Position numbers and translations under genes: made by a program. Below, piece after piece: positions 38,073 to 45,546 of a DNA stretch of 64,000 nucleotides. The first letter of the stretch is position 1. Every line of letters begins with the position of its first letter. Source of the stretch: Geodermatophilus poikilotrophus. Its GTDB lineage: Bacteria > Actinomycetota > Actinomycetes > Mycobacteriales > Geodermatophilaceae. Under the pieces are notes generated by a model. It did not search any database and was not told the origin of the DNA. It worked only from the letters and a program-made list of their open reading frames with translations. The stretch covers positions 310,001 to 374,000 of the forward strand of contig NZ_FOIE01000002.1 in NCBI RefSeq assembly GCF_900111455.1, written 5' to 3'.

Positions 38073-38123
38073 GGCCCCTGCAGGGTCCCGCCGCGAGCGT
38101 GCGGGTGGCGGGGGCAGGGGGCC
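38073..38123 (+). repeat. Type A dispersed hairpin element
   Basis: Outer stem GGCCCCTGC / GCAGGGGGCC; core AGGGTCCCGCCGCGAGC...GGTGGCGGGG. It ends 4 nt before the stop codon of the 70-residue minus-strand gene. Confidence 0.6.
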
Positions 38124-38127
38124 TTCC

Positions 38128-38340
38128 TCAGGTGGCCGCGAGGCCCATCGGCCCGTAGACCTCCCGCCCGCCGTCGAAGAGCGTCACCGTGGCGACCCCG
38201 CGTTCGAGCAGGTCCCGCCAGTTCTCACCCAACCAGGACTCCGCGTCGCCCTGGTTGTCCGTCCGGGGCACCTCCACCCCGACCGCGGCGGGGTCGAGCT
38301 CCGCTCCCGAAGGGTCCTCCAGCCGCCAGTACCAGCTCAT
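38128..38340 (-). CDS. Conserved 70-residue actinobacterial protein
   Basis: It begins MSWYWRLEDPSG and has the conserved blocks DAESWLGENWRDLLERGV and VTLFDGGREVYGPMGL. Short homologues with the same start and end are common in actinobacteria and have no assigned function. The ATG is 8 nt after TAGCCT on the minus strand. It is convergent with the aldo/keto reductase gene. Confidence 0.8.
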   Translation of the reverse strand: MSWYWRLEDPSGAELDPAAVGVEVPRTDNQGDAESWLGENWRDLLERGVATVTLFDGGREVYGPMGLAAT

Positions 38341-38348
38341 GCGCGCCG

Positions 38349-38354
38349 AGGCTA
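38349..38354 (-). promoter_or_regulatory. -10 hexamer of the 70-residue protein gene (leaderless)
   Basis: TAGCCT on the minus strand, 8 nt before the ATG at 38340. Confidence 0.5.
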
Positions 38355-38399
38355 GCGAGCGACCGGCCGCCGGTCGTGCCCGGAGTGTGACCCGTGCCT

Positions 38400-38426
38400 G
38401 GTTACCCCGGCGATCAACGGGGGCAT
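38400..38426 (+). promoter_or_regulatory. Candidate stress-sigma (SigB/SigF-type) promoter
   Basis: GGTTAC (38400-38405), a 15-nt spacer and GGGCAT (38421-38426) resemble the actinobacterial SigB-family consensus (GNNTN14-16GGGTAY). It lies about 39 nt upstream of the holin-like/DUF3618/DUF4235 operon, whose families are often stress-controlled. Confidence 0.35.
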
Positions 38427-38464
38427 GTGAGGACATCGACACTCTCCCCCGGTTCGGAGGACCG

Positions 38465-38902
38465 ATGACCGACCCGATCGCAGGAGCCACTCGAGCGACC
38501 GCTCCGCCCCCCACCCCCGAGGACGCCTCGACCGGCCAGCTCATCGGCCAGCTGACCGAGCAGATCAGCCGGCTCGTGCGCGACGAGGCCCGGCTCGCAC
38601 AGGCGGAGGTCACCCAGAAGGCCAAGCGGCTGGGCGTCGGCGCCGGCCTGTTCGGCGGAGCCGGCCTGTTCGCCTTCTTCGGCCTGGCCGTGCTCATCGC
38701 CACCGCCGTCCTCGCTCTCGCCCTCGTGCTGCCCGCCTGGCTGGCGGCGTTGATCGTGGCCGTCGTGCTGTTCGCCGTCGCCGGCGCGCTCGCACTGGTC
38801 GGCAAGAAGGACGTCGACAAGGGCACCCCGCCGGTGCCCACCGAGGCCATCGCCAGCACCAAGGCCGACATCCAGACGGTGAAGGAGAGTGCGCGCCGGT
38901 GA
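38465..38902 (+). CDS. Phage-holin-family/DUF1469-like membrane protein
   Basis: 145 residues. The soluble N-terminus has SGQL-type helices (GQLIGQLTEQISRLVRDEARLAQAEVTQKAK). Two membrane helices follow: GAGLFGGAGLFAFFGLAVLIATAVLAL and WLAALIVAVVLFAVAGALALVG. Despite the family name this is not phage: such proteins are chromosomal, found with DUF3618 and DUF4235 genes, and of unknown envelope function. ATG with GGAGG 5 nt upstream. First gene of a four-gene unit. Confidence 0.85.
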   Translation: MTDPIAGATRATAPPPTPEDASTGQLIGQLTEQISRLVRDEARLAQAEVTQKAKRLGVGAGLFGGAGLFAFFGLAVLIATAVLALALVLPAWLAALIVAVVLFAVAGALALVGKKDVDKGTPPVPTEAIASTKADIQTVKESARR

Positions 38903-39351
38903 GCACGCCAGCCAGCCAGGGCCCCGACGGGACGACGAACGGCCAACCGCCGGCCAACGACCCCGACGCCATCAAGGCCGAGATCGAGGCCACCCGCGCG
39001 CAGCTCAGCCGCACCGTCGACGAGCTCTCGCACCGCCTCGACGTCCCCGAGCGGGCGCGGGAGAAGGCCTACCGGGCGCGCGACACCGCCGTCGAGACCT
39101 ACCGCGAGAGCCCACCCGCGGTCATCGGCGCCGGCGCCGGCGTGGCCGCGCTGCTGGGGCTGCTCGTCTGGCGCCGCCGGACGAAGGACCGCCGGGTCGC
39201 CGAGCGCGCGGCCAAGCGCGAGGCGAAGCGGGCCGCCAAGGCGGCCGCCGCCCGACGTGCCGCCGCCGAGAAGGCGGCCCGCAAGAGGGCGAGGAAGACC
39301 GCGAAGGGGACGGCGAAGAAGGCCCGCCGGGCCGTGAGGAGGACGAAGTGA
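38899..39351 (+). CDS. DUF3618 protein with a Lys/Ala-rich histone H1-like tail
   Basis: 150 residues. DUF3618 occupies residues about 20-70 (IKAEIEATRAQLSRTVDELSHRLD...). A single membrane helix follows (AVIGAGAGVAALLGLLVW). The last 55 residues are Lys, Arg and Ala in AAKREAKRAAKAAAARRAAA-type repeats. The tail could bind nucleic acid or anionic lipid or cell wall. The GTG overlaps the previous stop (GTGA). Confidence 0.83.
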   Translation: MSTPASQGPDGTTNGQPPANDPDAIKAEIEATRAQLSRTVDELSHRLDVPERAREKAYRARDTAVETYRESPPAVIGAGAGVAALLGLLVWRRRTKDRRVAERAAKREAKRAAKAAAARRAAAEKAARKRARKTAKGTAKKARRAVRRTK

Positions 39352-39626
39352 CCAGCAGCAAGGGAGCCAAGCTCGTCTACCGGCCGATCGGCCTGCTCGG
39401 CGGCGTGCTGGCCGGTGTGATCTCGGGTGCCGTCTTCAAGCAGGTCTGGAAGCGCGTGTCGAACGAGGAGGACGCCCCCGACGCGCTGCAGAGCGAGTAC
39501 CGGATGCGCGAGGTCGTGCTCGCCGCGGCCCTGCAGGGCGCCATCTTCGCCGCGACCAAGGCGGCCATCGACCGCGCCGGGGCCCGCGGCTTCACCAAGC
39601 TGACCGGCAGCTGGCCGGGCGACTGA
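39348..39626 (+). CDS. DUF4235 membrane protein
   Basis: 92 residues. LVYRPIGLLGGVLAGVISGAVFKQVWKRV is the DUF4235 start with a glycine-rich helix; a second helix is VLAAALQGAIFAATKAAIDR. The ending ARGFTKLTGSWPGD is typical of the family. The function is unknown. The GTG overlaps the DUF3618 stop (GTGA), so all three are coupled. Confidence 0.87.
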   Translation: MTSSKGAKLVYRPIGLLGGVLAGVISGAVFKQVWKRVSNEEDAPDALQSEYRMREVVLAAALQGAIFAATKAAIDRAGARGFTKLTGSWPGD

Positions 39627-39627
39627 C

Positions 39628-40752
39628 GTGGCCGGCACCCGGAACCGTGAGAGCGCCGTCGACCGCATCCAGCAGCGGGTCGAGGAGAAGGCGGCGCGGC
39701 GGGCTGCGGCCAAGGCGGCGGAGGCCCGCGGCCCGCACCCGCAGGCCGACCGGCCGCCACCGGGCGCACCCAGCGAGGAGCAGCTGCCCGGCGTCACCGC
39801 GGACAAGCCGACCGAGATCCCCTGGCGGGGCTGGAAGCAGATCGTCCAGCGCGCCTGGGCGGAGAACAACGCCGACAACATGCCGATCATCGGCGGCGGC
39901 GTGGCGTTCTTCGGCTTCCTGGCGATCTTCCCGGCGCTGATCGCGATGATGAACATCTACGGGCTGGTCGCCTCCCCCGAGACCGTGGCCCGGCAGGTCG
40001 AAGACCTCTCGGCGCAGCTCCCGCAGAGCGCCGCCGACCTGATCGGGGACCAGCTCAACAGCATCGTCACCAACAGCGGTGGGGCGCTCAGCTTCGGGCT
40101 GGCCGCCTCCGTGCTCGGCGCGCTGTGGAGCGCCTCCGGCGGCGTGGGCAACCTGGTGACAGCGGTCAACCTGGCCTACGACGAGGTGGAGACCCGCGGC
40201 TTCATCAAGCGCAAGGCCGTCTCGCTGGGCCTGACCCTCGGCGCGATCCTCTTCGTGCTGATCACGTTCGGACTCGTCGCGGTCGTCCCGAACCTCCTGG
40301 ACGCGCTGCCTCTCGGCCCGTTCGCCACGGTCCTCGCGCAGGTGGTCCGGTGGGTCCTGCTGCTCAGCATCTTCGCCGGGTCGCTGGCGGTGCTGTACCG
40401 CGTCGCCCCGGACCGGGACGCCCCGCAGCTGCGCTGGGTGAGTCTCGGCGCCGTCGTCGTCACCGTGATCTGGGCCCTGGTCAGCCTGGGCTTCAGCATC
40501 TACGTCGACAACTTCGGGTCCTACGACAAGACCTACGGGGCCATCGCCGGCGTCATCGTGCTGATGCTGTGGCTGTACCTGACCTGCTACCTGATCCTGC
40601 TCGGCGCGGAGATCAACTCCGAGGCCGAGCACCAGACGGCGGAGGACACGACCCAGGGCCCGCCCCAGCCGATGGGCGAGCGCGACGCCACGATGGCCGA
40701 CTCGCTGCCCGACCCGCCGGTGCCGACCAAGGAGTCACACCAGCGCAGCTGA
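39628..40752 (+). CDS. YihY/BrkB-family inner membrane protein
   Basis: 374 residues. A charged N-terminus is followed by six membrane helices: IGGGVAFFGFLAIFPALIAMM, LSFGLAASVLGALWSASGG, LGLTLGAILFVLITFGLVAVV, WVLLLSIFAGSLAVLY, VVVTVIWALVSLGFSIY, and IAGVIVLMLWLYLTCYLILLGAEIN. LYLTCYLILLGAEINSEAEHQ is the BrkB/YihY signature. The function is debated (older RNase BN and alternate transporter proposals). It starts 2 nt after DUF4235. Confidence 0.9.
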   Translation: MAGTRNRESAVDRIQQRVEEKAARRAAAKAAEARGPHPQADRPPPGAPSEEQLPGVTADKPTEIPWRGWKQIVQRAWAENNADNMPIIGGGVAFFGFLAIFPALIAMMNIYGLVASPETVARQVEDLSAQLPQSAADLIGDQLNSIVTNSGGALSFGLAASVLGALWSASGGVGNLVTAVNLAYDEVETRGFIKRKAVSLGLTLGAILFVLITFGLVAVVPNLLDALPLGPFATVLAQVVRWVLLLSIFAGSLAVLYRVAPDRDAPQLRWVSLGAVVVTVIWALVSLGFSIYVDNFGSYDKTYGAIAGVIVLMLWLYLTCYLILLGAEINSEAEHQTAEDTTQGPPQPMGERDATMADSLPDPPVPTKESHQRS

Positions 40753-40755
40753 AGG

Positions 40756-40805
40756 AGGACCCCTGCCCCCACGCTCGCAGGCTCGCGGCGGGCCCCTGCA
40801 GGCGG
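40756..40805 (-). repeat. Type A dispersed hairpin element, reverse and partly degenerate
   Basis: It reads GGACCCCTGC...CTCGCGGCGGGCCCCTGCAGG. It lies between the convergent YihY and gcvT stop codons, 4 nt after the first. Confidence 0.5.
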
Positions 40806-40807
40806 CC

Positions 40808-41926
40808 TCAGCGCACCCGCGAGGGGACGAAGGGCGGCCGCACGACCTCCACGGGCTGCGGCCGCCCGCGCACGTCCACGGCCAGCTCGCTGCCCTCGGC
40901 CACGCCGGACGAGGTGTCCAGCAGGGCCAGGGCGATGCCGGTGCGCAGAGACGGCGAGAAGGTGCCGCTGGTGACCTCGCCCACGCGGGCGCCGTCGGCG
41001 TCGAGGACGGCCATCCCCGGTCGCGGGATCCCGCGACCGGGCGCCCGCAGCCCCCACAGCAGGCGGGCGGGTCCGGCCTCCTTCTCGGCCAGCAGCGCCT
41101 CGCGACCCCAGAACGCCGGCTTGCGCCAGCCCACCGCCCACCCGGCGCGGGCCTGGACCGGTGTGATCTCGGGGGAGAGCTCGTGGCCGTGCAACGGGTA
41201 GCCCATCTCGGTGCGCAGCGTGTCGCGAGCACCCAGGCCGCACAGCCGCAGCCCCTCGTCCTGCCCGGTCTCGACCAGCACGTCCCACAGCTCGCCGGCC
41301 CGGTCGGCGGCCACGAGCAGCTCGTAGCCGTGCTCGCCGGTGTAACCGGTCCGGCAGACGGTGACCTCGGCCGAGCCGCCGCCCACGCCGGTCACGAAGG
41401 ACATGTAGGGCAGCTCGCCGGGGAGCCCCAGGAACGCCAGCAGCTGCGGTGACCGCGGGCCCTGGACGGCCAGGACGGCGACCTCGGTGTGCCGGTCGGT
41501 GACCGTCACCCCGGCCGGCGCGGCACCGGCCAGCCGGGCCACCACCTCGGCGGCATTGGCGGCGTTGGGCACCAGCAGGACGTCGTCCGAGCCGTGCAGG
41601 TAGACGATCAGGTCGTCGACCACTCCCCCGGCCCGCGGGTCGCCGTCGGGCAGGCAGCACATCGTGTACTGCGCCTGACCCGGCCCGATGCGCGACAGGT
41701 CGTTGGTCATGCAGCTGTCGACGAACGCCGCCGCGCCAGGTCCGCGCACCGTGGCCGTACCCAGGTGCGAGACGTCGAACAGGCCCACGCCGGTGCGGAC
41801 GGCCTCGTGCTCGGCCAGCACCCCGCCGCCGGCGTACTCGATCGGCATGGACCAGCCCCCGAAGTCGGCGAGCTTGGCGCCCGCCGCGACGTGCCGGTCG
41901 TGCAGGGGTGAGGTCCGCGGGGTCAC
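40808..41926 (-). CDS. gcvT: Aminomethyltransferase (glycine cleavage system T protein)
   Basis: It transfers the methylene group from lipoylated GcvH to tetrahydrofolate. 372 residues with [40 protein letters not shown] (Asp used in folate chemistry), [23 protein letters not shown] (folate-binding region), [20 protein letters not shown], and a C-terminal [12 protein letters not shown]. The GTG at 41926 lies 7 nt after TAGCGT. No glycine riboswitch fits, because the leader would be absent. gcvH and gcvP are not in the window. Confidence 0.94.
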   Translation of the reverse strand: MTPRTSPLHDRHVAAGAKLADFGGWSMPIEYAGGGVLAEHEAVRTGVGLFDVSHLGTATVRGPGAAAFVDSCMTNDLSRIGPGQAQYTMCCLPDGDPRAGGVVDDLIVYLHGSDDVLLVPNAANAAEVVARLAGAAPAGVTVTDRHTEVAVLAVQGPRSPQLLAFLGLPGELPYMSFVTGVGGGSAEVTVCRTGYTGEHGYELLVAADRAGELWDVLVETGQDEGLRLCGLGARDTLRTEMGYPLHGHELSPEITPVQARAGWAVGWRKPAFWGREALLAEKEAGPARLLWGLRAPGRGIPRPGMAVLDADGARVGEVTSGTFSPSLRTGIALALLDTSSGVAEGSELAVDVRGRPQPVEVVRPPFVPSRVR

Positions 41927-41933
41927 GGACGGC

Positions 41934-41939
41934 ACGCTA
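41934..41939 (-). promoter_or_regulatory. -10 hexamer of gcvT (leaderless)
   Basis: TAGCGT on the minus strand, 7 nt before the GTG at 41926. Confidence 0.55.
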
Positions 41940-41958
41940 TCCGGCGACGTGCTGGAAC

Positions 41959-42017
41959 GGCCCCCGTGCAGGGAGGGGCCCGCGCCGAGCCTGCGAGGCG
42001 TGGGGGGCACGGGGCCC
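41959..42017 (+). repeat. Type A element inside a divergent promoter region
   Basis: Outer stem GGCCCCCGTGC / GCACGGGGCCC, with a centre containing GAGCCTGCGAGG. It separates the -10 hexamers of gcvT and pepA and ends 3 nt before that of pepA. Confidence 0.6.
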
Positions 42018-42020
42018 TCT

Positions 42021-42026
42021 TAGGAT
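42021..42026 (+). promoter_or_regulatory. -10 hexamer of pepA (leaderless)
   Basis: TAGGAT, 6 nt before the GTG at 42033. Confidence 0.55.
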
Positions 42027-42032
42027 CGAGCG

Positions 42033-43544
42033 GTGCCGCCCACGATCTCCGCCACCGACCGCCCGCTCGAGAAGCTCTCCGCCGACGCCGTCGTCGTCGG
42101 CGTCGGCAAGGGCCCTGACGGCCCGCTGCCCACGCCCGGCGCGGAGGCCGTCGACCGGCTGCTGGGTGGCCGGCTGCTCACCGCCCTCGCCCACCTGGGT
42201 GCCACCGGCGCCGAGGACGAGGTCACCCGGGTCGCCTCACTGGGCCAGGGCCCGTTCCCCGTGGTCGCCGTCGTCGGCCTCGGCGCGCCCCAGGTCGGTG
42301 GTGGGTACGCCCCCGAGGCGCTCCGCCGGGCCGCCGGTGCGGCGAGCCGGGCGCTGTCGGGCCGCGCGTCGGTGGTCACCCTGCTGGCCGCGGTCGGCGG
42401 AACACCCGACGGGCAGCGGCTGCACGCCGTCGGTGAGGGCAGCCTGCTCGGCGCCTACGAGTTCACCGCCTACAAGTCCGCCACCGACGGCCGGCCCACC
42501 CCGCCGCGGGAGTTCACCGTCGTCGTCCCCGACGCCGGGGACGCCAAGGCGCCGCTGCAGCGCGCCCGCGCGGTCGCCGACGCGATCACGCTGGTGCGCG
42601 ACCTGGTCAACACCCCGCCCAACGACCTGTACCCCGCCGAGCTGGCCGCCCGTGGCGCAGCCGCCGGGAAGGCGGCCGGGCTCAAGGTCGAGGTGCTCGA
42701 CCAGGACGCCCTGATCGCCGGCGGCTACGGCGGGGTCCTCGCCGTCGGTGGCGGCTCCGCGCGCGGGCCGCGCCTGCTGCGGCTGACCTACTCGGGCAAG
42801 CGGGCCCGCACGAAGGTCGCGCTGGTCGGCAAGGGCATCACCTTCGACAGCGGCGGCCTGTCGATCAAGCCGGCCGCCAACATGCACCACATGACGAGCG
42901 ACATGGCCGGCGCAGCCGCCGTGATCGCCACCGTCTGCCTGGTCGCCGAGCTGGGCCTGCCGGTCGAGGTCACCGCCACCGTCCCGATCGCGGAGAACCT
43001 GCCCAGCGGGACCGCGTACCGCCCTGCCGACGTGGTGACCTTCCGCAACGGCAAGAAGGCCGAGATCACCAACACCGACGCCGAGGGCCGCGTCATCTTG
43101 GCCGACGCCCTCGCGCGAGCGGCCGAGGACTCCCCCGACGCCCTCCTGGAGACCTCCACGCTCACCGGCGCGCAGCTGGTCGCCCTCGGCTCGCGCACCG
43201 CCGGGGTCATGGGCAGCGACGACATGCGCGACGCCGTCGTGGCCGCCTCGGCCCGCAGCGGCGAGGCGATGTGGGCGATGCCGATGCCCGCCGAACTGCG
43301 CCGCGGGCTGGACTCGCCGATTGCCGACTTCGTCAACGCCAACGCCGACCGGATGGGCGGCATGCTGGTCGGGGCGCACTTCCTCGCCGAGTTCGTGCCG
43401 GACGGGGTGCCGTGGGCGCACATCGACATCGCCGGGCCGAGCTACAACACCGGAGCTCCCTGGGGCTACACGCCCAAGGGCGGCACCGGAGTGCCGGTGC
43501 GCACGCTGCTGGCGACCATCGAGGACCTCATCGCCGACGGGTGA
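42033..43544 (+). CDS. pepA: Leucyl aminopeptidase (M17)
   Basis: 503-residue dizinc/manganese exopeptidase that removes N-terminal residues from peptides. The C-terminal catalytic domain has VGKGITFDSGGLSIKP (metal Lys and Asp), MTSDMAGAAAVI, and NTDAEGRVILADAL, with the remaining active-site Arg in AEGR. The N-terminal domain (residues 1-175) is the divergent oligomerisation domain. It may also recycle glutathione peptides, as reported for its mycobacterial counterpart. GTG start 6 nt after TAGGAT. Confidence 0.94.
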   Translation: MPPTISATDRPLEKLSADAVVVGVGKGPDGPLPTPGAEAVDRLLGGRLLTALAHLGATGAEDEVTRVASLGQGPFPVVAVVGLGAPQVGGGYAPEALRRAAGAASRALSGRASVVTLLAAVGGTPDGQRLHAVGEGSLLGAYEFTAYKSATDGRPTPPREFTVVVPDAGDAKAPLQRARAVADAITLVRDLVNTPPNDLYPAELAARGAAAGKAAGLKVEVLDQDALIAGGYGGVLAVGGGSARGPRLLRLTYSGKRARTKVALVGKGITFDSGGLSIKPAANMHHMTSDMAGAAAVIATVCLVAELGLPVEVTATVPIAENLPSGTAYRPADVVTFRNGKKAEITNTDAEGRVILADALARAAEDSPDALLETSTLTGAQLVALGSRTAGVMGSDDMRDAVVAASARSGEAMWAMPMPAELRRGLDSPIADFVNANADRMGGMLVGAHFLAEFVPDGVPWAHIDIAGPSYNTGAPWGYTPKGGTGVPVRTLLATIEDLIADG

Positions 43545-43570
43545 GCTGCGGGAACGGCCCCGTCAGGGAC

Positions 43571-43623
43571 GGCCCCGTCCACAGGCTCGCCCCGAGCCTG
43601 CGAGGGGTGAGGGGACGGGGTCC
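43571..43623 (+). repeat. Type B dispersed hairpin element
   Basis: Stem GGCCCCGTCC (43571-43580) / GGACGGGGTCC (43613-43623) with CAGGCTCG...CGAGCCTG inside. It ends 1 nt before the stop codon of the 112-residue minus-strand gene. A partial type A start (GGAACGGCCCCGTCAGG) precedes it. Confidence 0.6.
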
Positions 43624-43624
43624 T

Positions 43625-43963
43625 TCACCGAGGCGAGCGGGGAGGGTGGTCCTTCTTCTTCGACCAGTCCCGCATCCGCTGCGGGTAGCCGGTCACCTGT
43701 GCGTCGTAGACGGGGATGCCCAGCTCGCGGGAGAGCCTACGGCCGGTCCCCGGGCCGTCGATCCGGCGCCGCGTCCACTCGCCGTCCGCGGCGACCAGGA
43801 CGATCGTGGTCTCCGTGACCGCCGTCCGGGGCTCGACGTACCCCTCGACGCCGCGCCGGGTGGCGACGAACTGCTCGAGATGGGCGACGTCGGCCCGTCC
43901 GGAGCCCCGGTCGAGCGTGCCGCGGCCGGGCGTCCGGCCCCGCAGTCGGCCCCACAGCCCCAT
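43625..43963 (-). CDS. Conserved actinobacterial 112-residue protein
   Basis: The last two-thirds (LEQFVATRRGVEGYVEP, TETTIVLVAADGEWTRRRI, SRELGIPVYDAQVTGYPQRMRDWSKK) match a conserved actinobacterial hypothetical family ending in YPQRMRDY. The start is Gly/Arg-rich. It is cytosolic, without membrane segments. The function is unknown. ATG with GGGAG 6 nt upstream. Divergent from lpdA. Confidence 0.78.
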   Translation of the reverse strand: MGLWGRLRGRTPGRGTLDRGSGRADVAHLEQFVATRRGVEGYVEPRTAVTETTIVLVAADGEWTRRRIDGPGTGRRLSRELGIPVYDAQVTGYPQRMRDWSKKKDHPPRSPR

Positions 43964-44116
43964 GTCCGCTCCCGTCCTCCCCGGGCCGCGCTCGGAGCGC
44001 GACGTCCGCCGTGGCAACGGTGCTGCCCACGGCCGCGTTCCCGGAGTGGCAGGATGGACGCGGACCATCCCCCGCCCGTGTAGACGCAGGCGGGCCCCGG
44101 CACCCGAGGAGTACTC

Positions 44117-45496
44117 GTGAGCGCACCCACCTCCCCCGCCGACCTGGTCATCCTCGGTGGTGGCTCGGGTGGCTACGCCGCCGCGCTGCGCGCCGCTGAA
44201 CTGGGCATGTCCGTCGTCCTCGTCGAGCGGGACAAGGTCGGCGGCACCTGCCTGCACCGCGGCTGCATCCCCACCAAGGCACTGCTGCACGCCGGCGAGG
44301 TGGCCGACCTGGCTCGCGAGGGCGAGCAGTTCGGCGTCAAGACCTCGCTGGCCGGCATCGACATGGACGGCGTCAACAGCTACAAGGACGGCGTGATCTC
44401 CCGGCTCTACAAGGGCCTGCAGGGCCTGATCAAGAGCCGCAAGATCCAGTACGTCGAGGGCGAGGGCCGGCTGGTCTCCCCCACCGCGGTCGAGGCCGGC
44501 GGGCAGCGCTACGAGGGCAAGCACGTCCTGCTGGCCACCGGCTCCTACGCCCGCTCGCTGCCCGGCCTCGACATCGACGGCACCCGGGTCATCACCAGCG
44601 ACCACGCGCTGAACATGGACCGGGTGCCCGCCTCGGCAATCATCCTGGGCGGCGGCGTCATCGGCTGCGAGTTCGCCAGCGCCTGGAAGTCCTTCGGCGT
44701 CGACGTCACCATCATCGAGGCCCTGCCGCACCTGGTGCCGCTGGAGGACGAGTCGTCCTCCAAGCTCCTGGAGCGCGCGTTCCGCCGCCGGAAGATCGGC
44801 TTCGAGCTCGGGAGCCGCTTCTCGGGCGTGCAGCACACCGAGAACGGCGTCAAGGTGTCGATGGAGAACGGCAAGGAGTTCGAGGCCGAGCTGCTGCTGG
44901 TGGCGGTGGGCCGCGGCCCGGTCAGCCAGGGCCTGGGCTACGAGGAGGCGGGCGTCGCCATGGAGCGCGGCTACGTCCTCGTCGATGAGTACCTCCGCAC
45001 CAACGTGCCCACCATCTCCGCCGTCGGCGACCTCATCCCGACGCTGCAGCTGGCGCACGTCGGCTTCGCCGAGGGCATCCTCGTCGCCGAGCGGCTGGCC
45101 GGTCTCGAGCCCGCCCCGATCGACTACGCCGGCGTCCCGCGGATCACCTACTCCGACCCCGAGGTCGCCTCGGTCGGCCTCACCGAGGCGCAGGCCAAGG
45201 AGCGCTTCGGCGAGATCAAGACGCTGAACTACGACCTCGGCGGCAACGGCCGCAGCCAGATCCTCAAGACCGCCGGCGCGGTCAAGCTGGTGCAGGCCGT
45301 CGACGGCCCCGTCGTCGGCGTGCACATGGTCGGCAGCCGGGTCGGCGAGCTGATCGCCGAGGCCCAGTTGATCTACAACTGGGAGGCCGAGGCCGACGAC
45401 GTGGCCGCCCTCATCCACCCGCACCCGACGCAGAGCGAGGCCCTGGGCGAGGCCCACCTCGCGCTCGCCGGCAAGCCGCTGCACGTGCACGGCTGA
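44117..45496 (+). CDS. lpdA: Dihydrolipoyl dehydrogenase (E3)
   Basis: 459-residue flavoprotein that reoxidises dihydrolipoamide with NAD+. FAD loop [20 protein letters not shown]; redox disulfide Cys45/Cys50 in [19 protein letters not shown] loop [16 protein letters not shown]; and the C-terminal active-site His in [16 protein letters not shown]. It serves 2-oxoglutarate and pyruvate dehydrogenases and glycine cleavage (GcvT nearby). GTG start after GAGGAGTACTC. 50 nt upstream of sucB, so the two are likely one operon. Confidence 0.95.
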   Translation: MSAPTSPADLVILGGGSGGYAAALRAAELGMSVVLVERDKVGGTCLHRGCIPTKALLHAGEVADLAREGEQFGVKTSLAGIDMDGVNSYKDGVISRLYKGLQGLIKSRKIQYVEGEGRLVSPTAVEAGGQRYEGKHVLLATGSYARSLPGLDIDGTRVITSDHALNMDRVPASAIILGGGVIGCEFASAWKSFGVDVTIIEALPHLVPLEDESSSKLLERAFRRRKIGFELGSRFSGVQHTENGVKVSMENGKEFEAELLLVAVGRGPVSQGLGYEEAGVAMERGYVLVDEYLRTNVPTISAVGDLIPTLQLAHVGFAEGILVAERLAGLEPAPIDYAGVPRITYSDPEVASVGLTEAQAKERFGEIKTLNYDLGGNGRSQILKTAGAVKLVQAVDGPVVGVHMVGSRVGELIAEAQLIYNWEAEADDVAALIHPHPTQSEALGEAHLALAGKPLHVHG

Positions 45497-45546
45497 CCCA
45501 CCGCACCACCTCCCCCACCCACCGCGCCAGAAGGAGCCCTGCCCCG

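Noticed and set aside
38465..38902. Prophage remnant suggested by a holin-family gene
   Set aside because: No other phage genes nearby. This family is chromosomal and travels with DUF3618/DUF4235 in actinobacteria.
41927..42032. Glycine riboswitch upstream of gcvT
   Set aside because: The TAGCGT hexamer is 7 nt from the GTG, leaving no leader, and the gap is occupied by a type A hairpin.
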